NCBI RefSeq assembly: GCF_000237925.1
Contig: NC_031497.1
Span: forward strand, 25,894,205 to 25,958,204
DNA: 64,000 bases
Source: Schistosoma mansoni
Lineage: Eukaryota > Platyhelminthes > Trematoda > Strigeidida > Schistosomatidae
Reading direction: 5' to 3'
Under the pieces are notes generated by a model. That model did no database searches and was not told the origin of the DNA. It saw only the letters and a list, made by a program, of their open reading frames with translations. Of the stretch, positions 32,893 through 44,726 are shown piece after piece (the first letter of the stretch is position 1; each line of letters opens with the position of its first letter). The translations under genes and the position numbers were made by a program.

Positions 32893-33146
32893 TGTAACAG
32901 CTCAGGTTGGTTGGTTAAGAGTTGACCCCAAACAACCAAGCATATGCTAAAACAGTATTGTTCAAGTATTCATTCACTTCCTTACATTTTGTAAGCGTTA
33001 TATTCCCTATTATCTTATATTGAATGTTGAGAGCCTTTGTTTGTCTGAACAGATAATCCCACGCTCCACTGTGACTGCGCGAAGATCGAAATAAAGACCT
33101 ATTCACTACTTCTCTGGTTTCTTCTATCAATAGCACGAGGGTTACC
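32893..33146 (+). repeat. Gypsy-1 3' LTR, complete
   Basis: TGTAACAGCTCAGG to GAGGGTTACC. It is preceded by a purine-rich tract (CTAGGGGGAAGCTAA), the expected plus-strand primer, so it is a 3' LTR rather than a solo LTR. ACCT at 33144-33147 may be the target duplication paired with 25642-25645. Confidence 0.75.
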
Positions 33147-33147
33147 T

Positions 33148-34543
33148 GTTGGTACGAAAGATTGACATACCTTAGTTGTGTCTATAATTTGTTCCGACTC
33201 CGCGCCATTTTCAATTCAAACGGTTCTGATGTAAGAAAGAGAACAAATTCTATCAAAAATGTAAAGTACCTCAAACGGTATAGCCTGTGCTATGAAGTCA
33301 AAGGTTCCCCCAACACAAAATAGCGTGCTAAGCAGCAAAAAGATAAGATAATAAGCAGGATTTCAATACCTGAGGATCAGTGAAAATATTCTCAGCAAAG
33401 TGGGATGACATGTCTATTTTCAAGGATCCCATCAATCCTTCCGAGAGAACAGTCAAAGGTTAACAGTCACAGAAAGAATGACGCCGTGACCTTGGGTTTT
33501 GTCAAACACGACATCGTTGTCAATATTCCGGCAACATGCAACAGAAAAATTAGGTAGCAGATGGCACGTCTTTAATCAAAGTTATATAATTAAAGCTCAG
33601 GTGTGGAAGACAGAAAAACAAAGTATGGTTAAAAGAGATCTGAATAAAGGTTAAAATTTATGACAGAGAGAAGAAACAAAATGAACAACATTATTGCCCA
33701 AAAAACTACTGTGAACGGATTTTCAGTGCTTTCATTCTGTCACAATCCGTGTTCGGCTTCTTTGCACTCAGGCAGCTCAAACGGGGCTGGCCTAGGTATG
33801 GTGACAGAGTTAGATGAATGATTTATATTCAAGGCATATTCATCCGTTCTCTCGAATTGGGATCAGATCAATGAGACACCAGAAAAGATCTAGGGTTTTT
33901 TTAGCAGTCATAATAACCAGAGTACATGAGGCAGAATTCATCTGTACTGACGAGAAAGATTCCACTCCTGAATTTAACAGCTAAGGAATGAGAAAATATC
34001 AAGGCTTATGGCAATTCTCATTCACTAGGAAGGCCAAACTGAAGATACCACAGGTGTTGTAGTTTGACAACACTTTGCCAGTAACACCTCCTATAATTTA
34101 ATCGCGCCCACCCAGTGAAATTAAAAGCCAGAGGCGAGGAGGTTGGAAGATATATTTGATAGATTATCAATATATCGAGGAGTGACTGATTTAAACTGGC
34201 TAGTGATTGCAGGAGACGCTGAGCACGCTGTTCGAACTCGTGGTCTGGTGTGGATGCATGACCGAGCGCCTTTAGCTAGGTGAGTCCATTAAAACTAATG
34301 TGGTCAGCAATCAATGTCGAACACCTACAGAGCTATTGATTTTGGGGATTTATTTAATGCTACAACACCATTCACATAAACCATTTGTAGAAGCTTCTCA
34401 CCCTTATCCTCTTGTTTATGTATGGATTATACAGAATAATTCACAGTTTCTTCCATACTTCTTATAGGACTAACATAGAGCTTGGATATGTGTATTCTTG
34501 GCTTTCCCATTTCAAAACCTGGTCTTGTCAGTTCCCAGAAACC
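33148..34543. other. No gene recognised
   Basis: Less AT-rich than the neighbourhood but without long frames, tRNA-like motifs or matches to other parts of the window. Confidence 0.4.
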
Positions 34544-35106
34544 TTAATTATTTTCATTCCCTCTTTCTCCTACTGTAAAGGACGCGAACTTTTTATCGAA
34601 GCATGTTTTAAAGTTTCTGATTTGCGTAGTTTTGTCCAAGTTGCATTTAATGTGGTAACTCACATTTGCGAATTCCCAATCATTTTCATCGAACGATTCT
34701 GGTTCTGATGTCCAATCTTCTGAGATCGAAAGGTGTGGAATTTCCTTCATATTTAATTTGACGATATTAGGTCTGACTCGGGCTGACACCCCGCTCTTGG
34801 AAACGACATGGAAATCCACAACTAAAACTGTTTTATTACTATTGCTTGTGAATGACATGTGGCCGAGGTATGTGACAATAAGTAAATAAATCGAAATAAC
34901 CTTAGACGTCATAAGTACCTAACTTTCCAATTCACAGTCGGGCTATTTACTTTTTCTGAACTATTAGATAACACATAACGTTTCGCTTCCACGACCTTTA
35001 GCGGCGGGAAGATGGGTAGAGGATGTACTACGTTTCTCGTCGTTGCATTAATGACGTTTAATGTAATATTTCTCGTAAGTATCCGTAGGCCATATTCACG
35101 AAACAA
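34544..35106 (-). CDS. Unrecognised, possibly coding two-exon segment
   Basis: Two minus-strand frames follow each other. The first (35106 down) has NITLNVINATTRNVVHPLPI and VLSNSSEKVNSPTVNWK, rich in N-glycosylation sites. The second ends at 34544 and has VVDFHVVSKSGVSARVRPNI, KEIPHLSISEDWTSEPESFD and NFKTCFDKKFASFTVGERG. A splice from the GT after NWK to an AG before VVDFHVV would join them with a short intron. No family is recognised. It could be two exons of a membrane or secreted protein, or chance frames. Confidence 0.3.
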
Positions 35107-36034
35107 ATACTGAGCAGATTTTTTATGTGCCTCCTTTTTAAGAATCGTAAGATTAGCTTCCTAGTGTTGTTGTGTTCATGTTTATAGTTGATTGAATTAC
35201 AACTGAAGACTTATTCTTCATTCTCTGGGTAGGCATAAATGTTCTAAGTCATGATATATCTTCTACCATTTATTCAGAACCCATAAGTTAAAAAGTTTTT
35301 ATTTTTCTTTAAGCTCGAACATCTTTGTCTGTAGTGTAATTGGTCACTCAACCAACAATGAATTTATATAAACCTTTTTTATCTGCATGTTTATAAGGCA
35401 TACTAGACAAACGATAAGGTTGATGTGACAACTAGCTGTAATTGTTCCATTGTCTAGATTCGAGAATCATGTCCACTCACAAGTTAATTTTATGAACAAT
35501 ATTTTTAAGTAAACGAAAATAAGATATGCTTTAAAAGTTAGCATTTATTAAGAATGTAGAGTAGTTTTAGTTTTAACAAAAACCAGCCCGAGCATCTTGG
35601 TGTTAATACTTGTTTTACGGGTATCGAGCCATGATTAACATCTGGGGTTATAGTATGCCGTGGCAAATTACTAAGTATATTTGAGAATTGTTGTTGATTG
35701 TATTAGCGATTTTAGCTGATTTGTGTTTGCCTATAGTGTCAGTCACTGTACCACGCAGTTTGTCATGCAGGAATCTTTCGTAATGCTGTGGTTAGGGTTC
35801 CTGGATGACATTACTACCCATCACATATAAGCTTAGTTTGAGGCCGATTACTTAAATTTACACTTTCCGATACGTTCCACGTCAAAGGAATAAAGTAAAA
35901 ATAAAAAACCTTGTCTCGAGTTTCATATAAAAGTTAATTGCTTACTCTTTCAAGATTCTAGGTAGAATTATTACCAGAATGGAGATATGTGAAGATTGTA
36001 ATTTTAATGGTTGGATTCATAAACCGATTCTAAG
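35107..36034. other. No gene recognised
   Basis: AT-rich, no supportable feature. Confidence 0.4.
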
Positions 36035-36125
36035 CTAAACCACCATTAAGAATCTGGGGGCACTGGCCGGCTATTCCGTCCCTGTATAGGACTCCTCAGC
36101 AGTGCGCATCCACGATTCAACTATT
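36035..36125 (-). repeat. Degenerate hammerhead SINE piece, copy E
   Basis: The minus strand has GTGGATGCGCACTG, CTGAGGA and GTCC, then a damaged second half: GGAA in place of GAAA, and GGC where the GTC cleavage triplet should be. Stem I (GCACTG/CAGTGC) is kept nearly intact. Not expected to cleave. Confidence 0.6.
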
Positions 36126-36669
36126 AAAATAATTGATTACTCAATAATTGCCTATAAATTACATACAATGCCCACTAGTCAACAGTTGTAATTTTCTTCC
36201 GTTAACATGTTACGCACTTAATATTACCAAGATATTAAAGTACTTTCACATGGTTCACAATCGCTTGAGCATTTATTCATTCTTACATTAACCGTTGGAG
36301 ATATCCGAACAGTGCTTGTAGTGTATATGTTAGTGGTAATGTAACACTCGAAGGCAAAATATCTACAGCGAACCTCAGGGCGCCGTATGCTACAAAAAAA
36401 AGCTTTCAGTATTATCGGAGAAGTGAGAGGTGTGAGTCAAAGCTGAGAACTGTGTCAGTCATATTTCACTGACTTCTTGTTTTCTGTTTGATCAGTATGA
36501 TTTATTTGATGCAATTTTTTGGATATGAGTTTCACTCCTGTAAGTCTTGAAGTCAATCTCATTGCACCTCGGTACAAACAATAGTTTATTATATCTAATT
36601 AGCAGAAAACGAATACTTAACTGACGACTTCATCAGTAGTTTCAACGGACTGAAAAAAGTCACTATATT

Positions 36670-37011
36670 GTGACTCATGATTCCTACCACTTTATTTTCG
36701 TTTTCTCTAACACTATACTCTTGTGTGAAATGTCTTGGAGGTCGTATTATGCCCTAATAAAAAGATTTACATATGAGTTAAGTTACGAACAAGTATTATG
36801 GGAGCTACCCGAAGTTTGTGCTGATGATGTTCAGAAGAACGATGAAATCTCCACGACCAAACCGTCCAGCTCAGAGAACAAAACCCCATCAAAATTATGT
36901 GAGCTGTTTGGTGCTCTTATTCTTTCAGTTATTTTCGAAGTAGCGAACTGCTTCTCAATGCACTCTGAAAATGTGGGGTTGCTTACTCATTTTAAATCTT
37001 ATCCATACTAA
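36670..37011 (+). other. Uncharacterised open frame (113 codons)
   Basis: Contains RSYYALIKRFTYELSYEQVL and a Ser/Thr/Lys-rich stretch (DEISTTKPSSSENKTPSK). No family, repeat partner or splice sites were recognised. It may be chance. Confidence 0.2.
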
Positions 37012-37159
37012 CACCTAGGTAGTATACCTATTAGTCAAGCACAGAATCTAGTCAGTGAAATCTATAAGGTATGAATACAAACTGAGTGTTATAACTTGTG
37101 GCCTTGTGTCCCTACCAATATATGACGTAGTGATACCGCCAATTAGAGAACAGTGAATT

Positions 37160-37500
37160 ATCGACCGAACCGATGACGCATAAACCCGTACAAGCAGTCT
37201 AGAGTCTCTATCGGTCTTTATTCCCGCCTAGCTCTACCTGTTAAGTCCAGAATACCAATTCCAGCCTTTGCAATATGAATCATGTATTTCAAATGTACTG
37301 CATTCATACACAAACCAAACAGACCACATCGTACCATAAAACAGAAAATAACATTTATACAAGATCTAGCCAAAAGTGGCTGTGAATGTGGGAGACAGTA
37401 ATTAATAGACTGGGCATAACTCAACAACAGTGAATCGTATAATAACAGTCCATGGGTCAAAATAAAGCTTATAATAAGAGGAACATGAATGTGCATAGTT
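37160..37500 (-). repeat. Dispersed repeat, possibly a solo LTR (copy 2)
   Basis: Reverse-strand relative of 19255-19610 with the same ordered blocks. Read on the minus strand it has a GAATAAAGACC polyadenylation-like motif after GCTAGGC, which favours an LTR reading. The ends are not defined. Confidence 0.4.
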
Positions 37501-37652
37501 TAGCTAATTAATAATTAAACAATAGGAATATATGTACCGTATTGGTTCATAAACAGTTCTCAACAGTTACCATTCATAATTCTCATCGGGAAATAACACT
37601 TCCCTTTTTTTGAAGATTCGGAGTTGATATCCAGACTTTGAATTTTCTGAAT

Positions 37653-38994
37653 TTATCCTCCCCCACGAAATAATGTTGGATCCTTATATCCACAAGTTAC
37701 AATTGATGTGACTTTATTCAAAACATATTTGTCGCATTGGGCAGAGAATCCACTAGAACTGACTAGATCGTGAGAATGAACGACATTTGATTTGAGATCA
37801 TCAGGGTCTGATTCTTCTAAAACATTTTCACTAAATTTATTAATAATCTCATTAGTAGATAATGGACCATTAGGAAAATCAGTATATATCAAAATTTCAC
37901 CAGGTTCTTGATTATCGTTTGATGCATCCGACATTATTTTCTCATTTTTATAAGAAATTTCAAAAAACATATGAGTCATGAAGATAACCCATATTTGATA
38001 AAACAACTCGAGAATCCCGATAAGTAGATTCATCACATAATTTTCTTCGCAGAATGATGAGTTCCATTTGGTGCAACTATGTTCATTATGCTTCTCGATT
38101 TATTTTCTGTTTCTTCATTGGCGGGTACTGCAACAATTTCATAAGCATTTAGCAAGACATCGTCTTTCTGAGAGCTGGACGAGTCATTGTCTCTACATTG
38201 TGTTTCGGAGATAATGGGATATGGATCCACTACGGAACGTGTGTCTGAAATGGACATTCTTGAACCACTAGGCGGATCATGTGTTACTGCTACTGTTTCG
38301 TTTAAACTACTGTCTATCAAGGATTCATGGAGGCTTTTACTGACACATTCATTCATTCTGCAGTCACTTTCCAACTCGGTACTAATTCATTAACCTTCAT
38401 CACATCTCCAAAGCATGGATGATTCAGCAGCCGTGTGCGTAATTTGCCCATAAATTCCAACTGATTCTTTCTAAAACGCCGCTGTTGTCGTTGAAGTAGC
38501 AGCTGCAATTGATCGGAAGCGAGAGCCATTCTCTGTTTCTGTGTGAATCAGCACGGTTCCTGTTGAGTGTTGTGACACTGATTTTCCTATCTCATCTAGT
38601 TTCAATTCCCTCGGGCGACGAGTCATTGTTTGACCAAAAAGTCTACAAATTGACGATATAAAACAGAAAACCGATTTGTAATTAGTCTTTGGCAAAAAGT
38701 TATTCTCATAAGTATTTGAGTAAATAAATAATCTCAAAATTTCTTCCAAAATGTGTCTGTGTCTAATGTGATTAAATGCGTTAAACTATTCTTAGCATAG
38801 TGAAGAAGAATCATTGATATCATGTCTATAATTTTAAGCTGAGCATACAGGGTCTTAAAAATCGTTCCATAATTTTTTTGGCTTGTTTTTAATTCTAAAG
38901 TTTCTACAGTGCTCGAAATTTCACACTTAGTTATTTCGTTTGACTCAAAATATATACTTATTTTATTTGACTTCAGTGATATACGCTTGTACAC
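37653..38994 (-). other. Candidate unrecognised minus-strand gene segments
   Basis: Four consecutive minus-strand frames: 38994-38734 (KCEISSTVETLELKTSQKNY), 38610-38471 (RRPRELKLDEIGKSVSQHST), 38374-38033 (SISDTRSVVDPYPIISETQC, VLLNAYEIVAVPANEETENK) and about 37940-37653 (SDASNDNQEPGEILIYTDFP, PLSTNEIINKFSENVLEESD). An alternative frame at 38540-38380 reads QLQLLLQRQQRRFRKNQLEF, coiled-coil-like. The segments are acidic and Ser-rich and look more like protein than chance AT-rich frames. Exon borders cannot be fixed, and no family is recognised. Confidence 0.3.
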
Positions 38995-39218
38995 GAAAAG
39001 AGAAGTCTACATTCGATCAATGTTATATTATCTCAACTGATTTCCGTTATAAGGGTATAGAGACCAAGCAAGATAAAAAAAGCCATCCTTACTGACTAAC
39101 TAAATCATCTATTTTTCGGTGTAGCTAATGTTTAATTAAACATACACCTAAATAAGGAAAATCAAATAAACGTTTCTCGCAAAAAAGTAACCTGGCTCAT
39201 TGCCCACTAAGTTTGATA

Positions 39219-39447
39219 TTATTATTTATTATTTGGACACATAAATATTGGTACGAAGAGGCACCAGATACATATGCGCCACACAAATCTCATTTGATTT
39301 GCGTGAGGGCTGTGATACTGCCCAGGTGCCCAAACTGAAGCAAGTGGTTTTCTTAGGAGGCCACACCCGAAGCCTTTGACCTCAAGGTCTGATCCATAAG
39401 GCAGTGGAGCATTGTGAGGAGATGCAGTCCCATGGTAGCCGGTGACC
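39219..39447 (-). mobile_element. 525-bp SINE-like repeat, 5'-truncated copy
   Basis: Only the 3' half, with tail at the left, flanked by AAGTTTGATA at 39209-39218 and 39448-39457 (10-bp target duplication). Confidence 0.8.
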
Positions 39448-39457
39448 AAGTTTGATA

Positions 39458-39997
39458 GGATAATTAAATAGAAGGGATGTCACAATCAAACTATAAAGTC
39501 ATTGGCTACTGAACTCAGTCGTTTGTAAAAGTGTATGAGCTGGACATATTCTTTCATCTGATTCTTCGATCATATCCTTTCATTCGACTTTTTAATCAAA
39601 TTAGCATGATCGTTTTTCTTGTGCTTCTCTTCTTTTTCTGTCCCAATTTAATGTAATGACTTGAGCCAGTATATATTCGTGCCGTCTTTGGTTGTCTAAG
39701 ATAAACTTTATTGTAGACATTAGAGATTTGTGTTATGACCCTCCATTTTGCTTTGAAATCAAAGTACTTTAGTTTAGATTTGTTAATTCTTCCATATGTT
39801 ATTTTCAAGTTTCATGACGGTTAACAAGCTAATACAATATTTAAAACTCACGGTTATTTCAGTCATTTAGTGGACCAAACCTATTAATTAATAGACCAAT
39901 CTGTTTAATTTGTCAAAATCAGTCGTCGCATAAGTTTTATCCATTGTACGTGGATTAATTATTTTCCTATTTATCAATATATTCTCATTGTTAATAG
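39458..39997. other. Region before the tetraspanin exon; exon 1 not found
   Basis: AT-rich intron or flank. The expected first tetraspanin exon (short N-terminus and first half of TM1) was not identified here or further left. Confidence 0.4.
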
Positions 39998-40273
39998 TTA
40001 ATTGGTGCCGCAATACTATGTTTTGCCATATATTGTTATGTGGATTCATTAATTCAAAGTGCAGTATCTCGTTCTGGACATGCTGATAAAATGCAGAACT
40101 TATTATATGCTCTTATCGGTCTAGGATTATTAACAATTGTTGTGGCTGTTTTTGGATGTTGTGGAGCCTATCATGAATCTCGTTGCCTACTTGGAACATA
40201 CTCTATTTGTTTAACTATTATGTTCGGAGTTGAAATAGCCACAGCAGCTTTGTGTTTAGTATTTAAAGTTGAA
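39998..40273 (+). CDS. Tetraspanin, exon with TM1 end, TM2 and TM3
   Basis: Opens after TTAATAG with LIGAAILCFAIYCYVDSLIQ (end of TM1 and the small loop). TM2 follows, LLYALIGLGLLTIVVAVFGC, then the conserved C-C-G-A-Y-x-E-S-R-C-L-L block between TM2 and TM3, and TM3 (YSICLTIMFGVEIATAALCL). The exon is 92 codons, phase 0, with donor GAA|GTAAGT. Tetraspanins organise membrane microdomains; in schistosomes several are abundant in the tegument surface. Which family member this is cannot be decided. Exon 1 was not found. Confidence 0.85.
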
Positions 40274-40306
40274 GTAAGTAAATTGTAACTACTTAACCTA
40301 TATTAG
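40274..40306 (+). other. 33-bp intron in the tetraspanin gene
   Basis: GTAAGTAAATTG to CCTATATTAG, exactly 33 bases between two phase-0 exons. It has an in-frame stop (TAA), so it must be spliced for the tetraspanin to continue. Very short introns are a known feature of schistosome genes. Confidence 0.75.
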
Positions 40307-40420
40307 ACGGAAAGAAGGATTATTCAAGCTTTAGAAAATATTATCATGCGATTTAAAAATGAATCAGTTGATGAAAACTTCGACAGAAGTGATTCCTACC
40401 GTGATTGGATACAACAAAGT
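40307..40420 (+). CDS. Tetraspanin, large extracellular loop exon (first part)
   Basis: 38 codons, TERRIIQALENIIMRFKNES to SYRDWIQQS, the helical A/B part of the large loop that precedes the CCG motif; D-W-I-Q/x fits the family. Phase 0 both sides; donor AGT|GTACGT. Confidence 0.8.
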
Positions 40421-40924
40421 GTACGTTTTACTCATATTCACCATTGTTTGTTAACCAAAAAGAGTGAAATTTATTGTATATTTTGTTGTTATCTGCTGTC
40501 AAATTAAATTTTAAACTATGACGAAGGAAGTAAAAACGACGATACAATGTACTTTCGATGTAAATACCCCAATGTTTAAATTCTCTGATGTCCTTTTAAT
40601 GGATATGATCACTGAAAATTTGCCTATAATATTATCTTTCTCCAATCTAATTTTTGACAACAATCTCATAGGATTAATTCAGGGCAATATCAATTCATCA
40701 GAAGGTTGTGTTTTGAAACTGAACGGTAAAATCAAGATGTACTATAAACTGAAAAATACAAAACAAACATTTTTTTCATGTTATAGAAAGTTATGTTCTG
40801 GTTTTGAAGCACAGTTGAGTCGTGATTTTATCAGTACGACTCAAAAACCAAGTAACGGGTCATGTAGTCAACTTTGGCTATATTCGCAAGTGTGGGGGTT
40901 GATGATACTTGTGGACTATATGGA

Positions 40925-40995
40925 GCAAATAAAGTGAGGCGAGTTTCGGGCTTGTAACGCACCAGTTGAAAGTCGAGTATTTTAATCACTAAACT
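40925..40995 (-). repeat. tRNA-like SINE remnant in tetraspanin intron
   Basis: On the minus strand GGCAGAGTATTAGTTTAGTG resembles an A-box region; the B box is not convincing. A second B-box-like string (GCGGGTTCGAAACCC) lies at 41349-41363 on the plus strand. Confidence 0.25.
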
Positions 40996-41712
40996 AATAC
41001 TCTGCCACTGTTTATATGGCAAAATAAATGTTTTCCTGCCTTACATTACAGCTGTGTAACAAAACTGGTGACATTTTCTACTGGCTCATTAGCTAACGTT
41101 AGTAAGACTGTACAAACCACTCAAAAAATTTGTATTTCTTAGGTCGTAAAGGATACTGTTTAGATTTCCATTCTTAGCGCTCTACTTGAATATTATACTA
41201 AAAAGTTCAGATGAGTGATGGACTCGCAGAATTTGAAGTCAAATTCATAATAAATTAAAGTTGAGCCAGGTCAGGTTCATAATTTTTTCGATATTTTAGG
41301 CATTGCGTAATAAATACTGTCACATAATTGTTCATAGATCTGGTGACGCGGGTTCGAAACCCACAGGAAGCATCAGTTCTCTGAAGATTACAAACACACC
41401 TTATTATGGAGTGCTAACTGGAACAAAACTTAAGTGCAGGATTTATCGCTGACTACATGCAAACTCTTAAAAACTCAAGATAGTGCCTACAATGTTGAGC
41501 CACTTAGTGGCCAAATTCCAAATTAATTGATATAGTTTAATCAACATTAAAAAATCCCCTGGACAAACATGACATTGTTCTATACTAAATGGTTATTCAC
41601 TTATAAAGATGATTATAAAACTCAATTCATTTGTCATTTTATTAGAAAAGAAGACAATCGCAGATGTTTTCATTGATGTTTTTCCATCTATTATATTCTT
41701 TTGCTTCTACAG

Positions 41713-41826
41713 CTTCATTGTTGTGGCATCAATGGAATGAATGATTATCCAGGATTAACTGTCCCATCATCATGTTGCATCCCGAAGCATCAAAATTGTC
41801 CAGATAAATCTGCCTCGTATACTATA
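41713..41826 (+). CDS. Tetraspanin, CCG-motif exon
   Basis: After TTCTACAG: LHCCGINGMNDYPGLTVPSS, CCIPKHQNCPDKSASYTI. It contains the diagnostic C-C-G, the P-x-S-C-C and a fifth Cys of the large extracellular loop, which form its disulphides. 38 codons, phase 0; donor ATA|GTAAGT. The following intron is about 6.5 kb and houses an RTE copy and two 525-bp repeats. Confidence 0.85.
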
Positions 41827-42539
41827 GTAAGTGATAAGTATAATTTCTCTAAAAAGAATTGTGATTGCTTGTCTGTTTTGTTAAAATGGTTGGTTTTCAT
41901 CAAACAAAGTTTTCAATGATATTTTATTGTGTCAATGCCTTAGTATGACTGTAGAAAATAAAGTAGTTTGGCTTGCTAATCACTTCACCCGTCTTAGGAA
42001 ATCTAACAGTTCAAACCATTACGTACCGCTGCTTGGTTTACATTGTTTTTTGATGACTGACTGATTTTCTAATTATAATCTTAATATACAAACACATAAT
42101 GTTGTTATTTTAATTCTAATAAATAATTCGGACAAGTATGTAAGCTATCTCTTTCTTTCTGCTAAGGGTGTGCACAGTCAATGGATAAGTCAATGGTTCC
42201 CTGCTTTCGACTATTCTAATTGATTAGAACTATAGAATAAGTACTTGCTTGTTTCTGTTATGATGATTATGATGAACGACTGTTCGTGATAATACTTCTT
42301 TGATAACAACACTCAGCCGATTGAAAGTAAATAACCAAGGCAGTTATAAAACGAAAAAGCGGAATTATTTACTTGTAGTTAGTAGGATTAGATAAAAAAG
42401 CATGTCTGTTTATTGGGCCGTAAACCCTTAATAATTGAAGTGATTAGGGCATATGGTACTCACCTCTAACCATTATTTACGCCCAACGTACAATATTGGC
42501 TAATATGGCTGTATATGGGAAAAGAAAGCTTGATTTCAG

Positions 42540-42600
42540 CATCACTTACTTACCTACGTCCGTTACCTCTCATGGAATATAGGTTGCCAACCACCACCTA
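42540..42600 (-). repeat. SR2-like RTE 3'-end fragment
   Basis: The minus strand has CCATGAGAGGTAACGGACG followed by TAGGTAAGTAAGTG, the 3' tail shared with the copies at 21.3 and 62.0 kb. Heavily 5'-truncated. Confidence 0.5.
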
Positions 42601-42707
42601 CTTAACATTATAAGATTAAATGCGACCAGTACTTTGCTTATGGTAGTGATCGAATACAAAGGTCATCGAGCATCTATAAATTCATCCTGTGACCACATAC
42701 TATTGTG

Positions 42708-42892
42708 CTCCCAAATGCTCTCGTACGGCTGAGGGTGGGGAGAGTCCTCTTTCTCGAAATGCTTTCACATGGTCACGCGTATACAGTCACTGCCAGGGAA
42801 GTCCTATTCACAACCTTCTAGCGGCGTTGTTTACGCGGTTAAGAGGATGAAAAGCGAATATCCGGCGCTTTAACTGGGTTAGTGGATATGGA
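42708..42892 (+). repeat. 525-bp SINE-like repeat, 5' part only
   Basis: Matches the first 185 bases (CTCCCAAATGCTCTCGTACG to TAACTGGGTTAGTGG), diverged. The 3' part is absent. Confidence 0.65.
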
Positions 42893-44100
42893 GGTTCCTT
42901 TTGTCTTTCCAAGACTACATTCGTCGTGTTTAGCTTTCTATTGCAGTTAATATTACTTGTCTACCTCTATTTTCCATCTCTATTATTTCATTACTCTCCA
43001 TACTGATATGATGAGCTATGGGATCTTGACGTGACTTATATTCATGTTAAATTCTATGTTTTCTGTTACTGACTGATGGCTACAGGTTATGTTTCAACTA
43101 TTATACGCGTTAACCACGCTAACAGATGCTTCAAACACAACCAAGAATCTGTCTTAATGAATAACTTATCTACCTTCCTCCATAGTTGATAAACTAGTAT
43201 ACACACATTCGTTATATGTCTGTCAGAAAATATATATATCGATGTATACGCATAACCCATTTATCAGTTCCTAACTTGCCTTACACTTTTTTTTAATTTA
43301 ACGCAAAGGACACTTATATATTATGAATTATTCACTAAGTAACCTTGTACATTTCTCTACCTTTTGGAGCAATATAATTTGTAAACTGATTATATTGATA
43401 ATTATGATGGTAGTGGTGGTGGAAGGCATAAATTTATGTTTTCTCCTCCTGTTTCTTCTTCCTCTTCTTCCATATTTCTTTACCAGACAAAAGATTAAAA
43501 GTAATCTGTCTTACTTTTTTTCATAGGTCAAATGTTTCATTTTTCCAGAGTTTTTTTTCTGTTTCTGTATGTCTTACAGAATTTTTTTTCCTATGCCAAA
43601 ATATGTGGGTGTTTATAGCTATTTCATTTTTTTGGGTCTCATTTTGACTAATAGTGATTTCTTCTTGTATATATATATCTGACATAAAACACATTTTTAG
43701 GCTAGATTATTCAGTGTTTTTCACAATTTGCCTTTAGAGTTTATTAGATATTTGATGGTATACCAGATAAGAGATGGAGTGTTCAACAGTTGTCCCCAAT
43801 GTTACCTTTGTTGTAACTCGCAAAGTACAAATTTATTTACTTGACTTCAAGCTATACCTTGTGAAGGGTTAAGCGTAGTACCAATCTGTAATCCAATGGT
43901 TGAAATTTGAAAACTGTAATCACTAAGCCTCCAGTGCTGCTTTAAGAGTATATGACATGGCATCAGTTAGTTGATTAGGTTAGAAGTCTACAAAACTATG
44001 CACAGAATTTTTCGGCAGGGTCTTTCTCTACCACTTTAAGCGACTCGAAAATTAACATTCAGACTTAGCCTAGTTATTAAGCATTCATAACTCTGGTAAT
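42893..44100. other. Intronic AT-rich DNA
   Basis: Pyrimidine-rich stretch at 43430-43520. No gene or repeat relation recognised. Confidence 0.4.
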
Positions 44101-44109
44101 ATAAATGAT

Positions 44110-44477
44110 CTAGGTTAACTAAAAGTCTAAGGAACGATCGTGAGCAGTGGTGGGCAACGAAAGCAAAAGAGATAGAAAAGGCAGCGGCTGTAGGCAACAC
44201 CAGGCAACTATTCAGACTAATAAAAGAAACCGGAATTAAGAAGTCAAGTGTAAGTGAGACAATCTCCGAAAAAGACGGAACCCTTATCTGCTCTCAACCT
44301 AAACGTTTAGAACGATGGGCGGAACACTTTAAGGAGCAGTTTAGCTGGCCTTCAGCTACTGCACAACTACCCACTATTCCCAGAAAACCTGAATGGAACA
44401 TTGAGGTAGGCCCCCCGACCCTACTTGAAGTTCAAAAGGCTATAAGTAATCTGAAACGAGGAAAAGCAGCTGGTCCA
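44110..44477 (+). pseudogene. RTE family 2 ORF, N-terminal linker piece
   Basis: Open frame with REQWWATKAKEIEKAAAVGN, TRQLFRLIKETGIKKSSVSE, LERWAEHFKEQFSWPSA and AISNLKRGKAAGP, the conserved block before the RT. It stops exactly where the tandem-repeat insert begins. The upstream endonuclease is missing. Confidence 0.7.
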
Positions 44478-44726
44478 ATTTCCGATTTTCACTCTAATTA
44501 TCCGACGATTTGTCGACTTTTCCCCTAAATATCCGACGAATTTCCGATTTTCACTCTAAATATCCGACGATTTGTCGACTTTTCCCCCAAATATCCGACG
44601 ACTCGCCGATTATTAGCCTAAATATCCGCTACATTGTTTACTTTTCCACTACATACACACTGATGTATTTACCGCAACCGCCTCCTGTGTTCGCTTTCAT
44701 TTCCCACACACAGCACACGAATAATG
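44478..44726. repeat. Insert with about 30-bp tandem subrepeats, next to an assembly gap
   Basis: Units alternate between TTTCCGATTTTCACTC and TTTGTCGACTTTTCCCC, each followed by TAAATATCCGACGA; about five units in 150 bases. The rest (to 44726) is unique sequence before the gap. It breaks the RTE frame, which resumes right after the gap. Confidence 0.75.
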
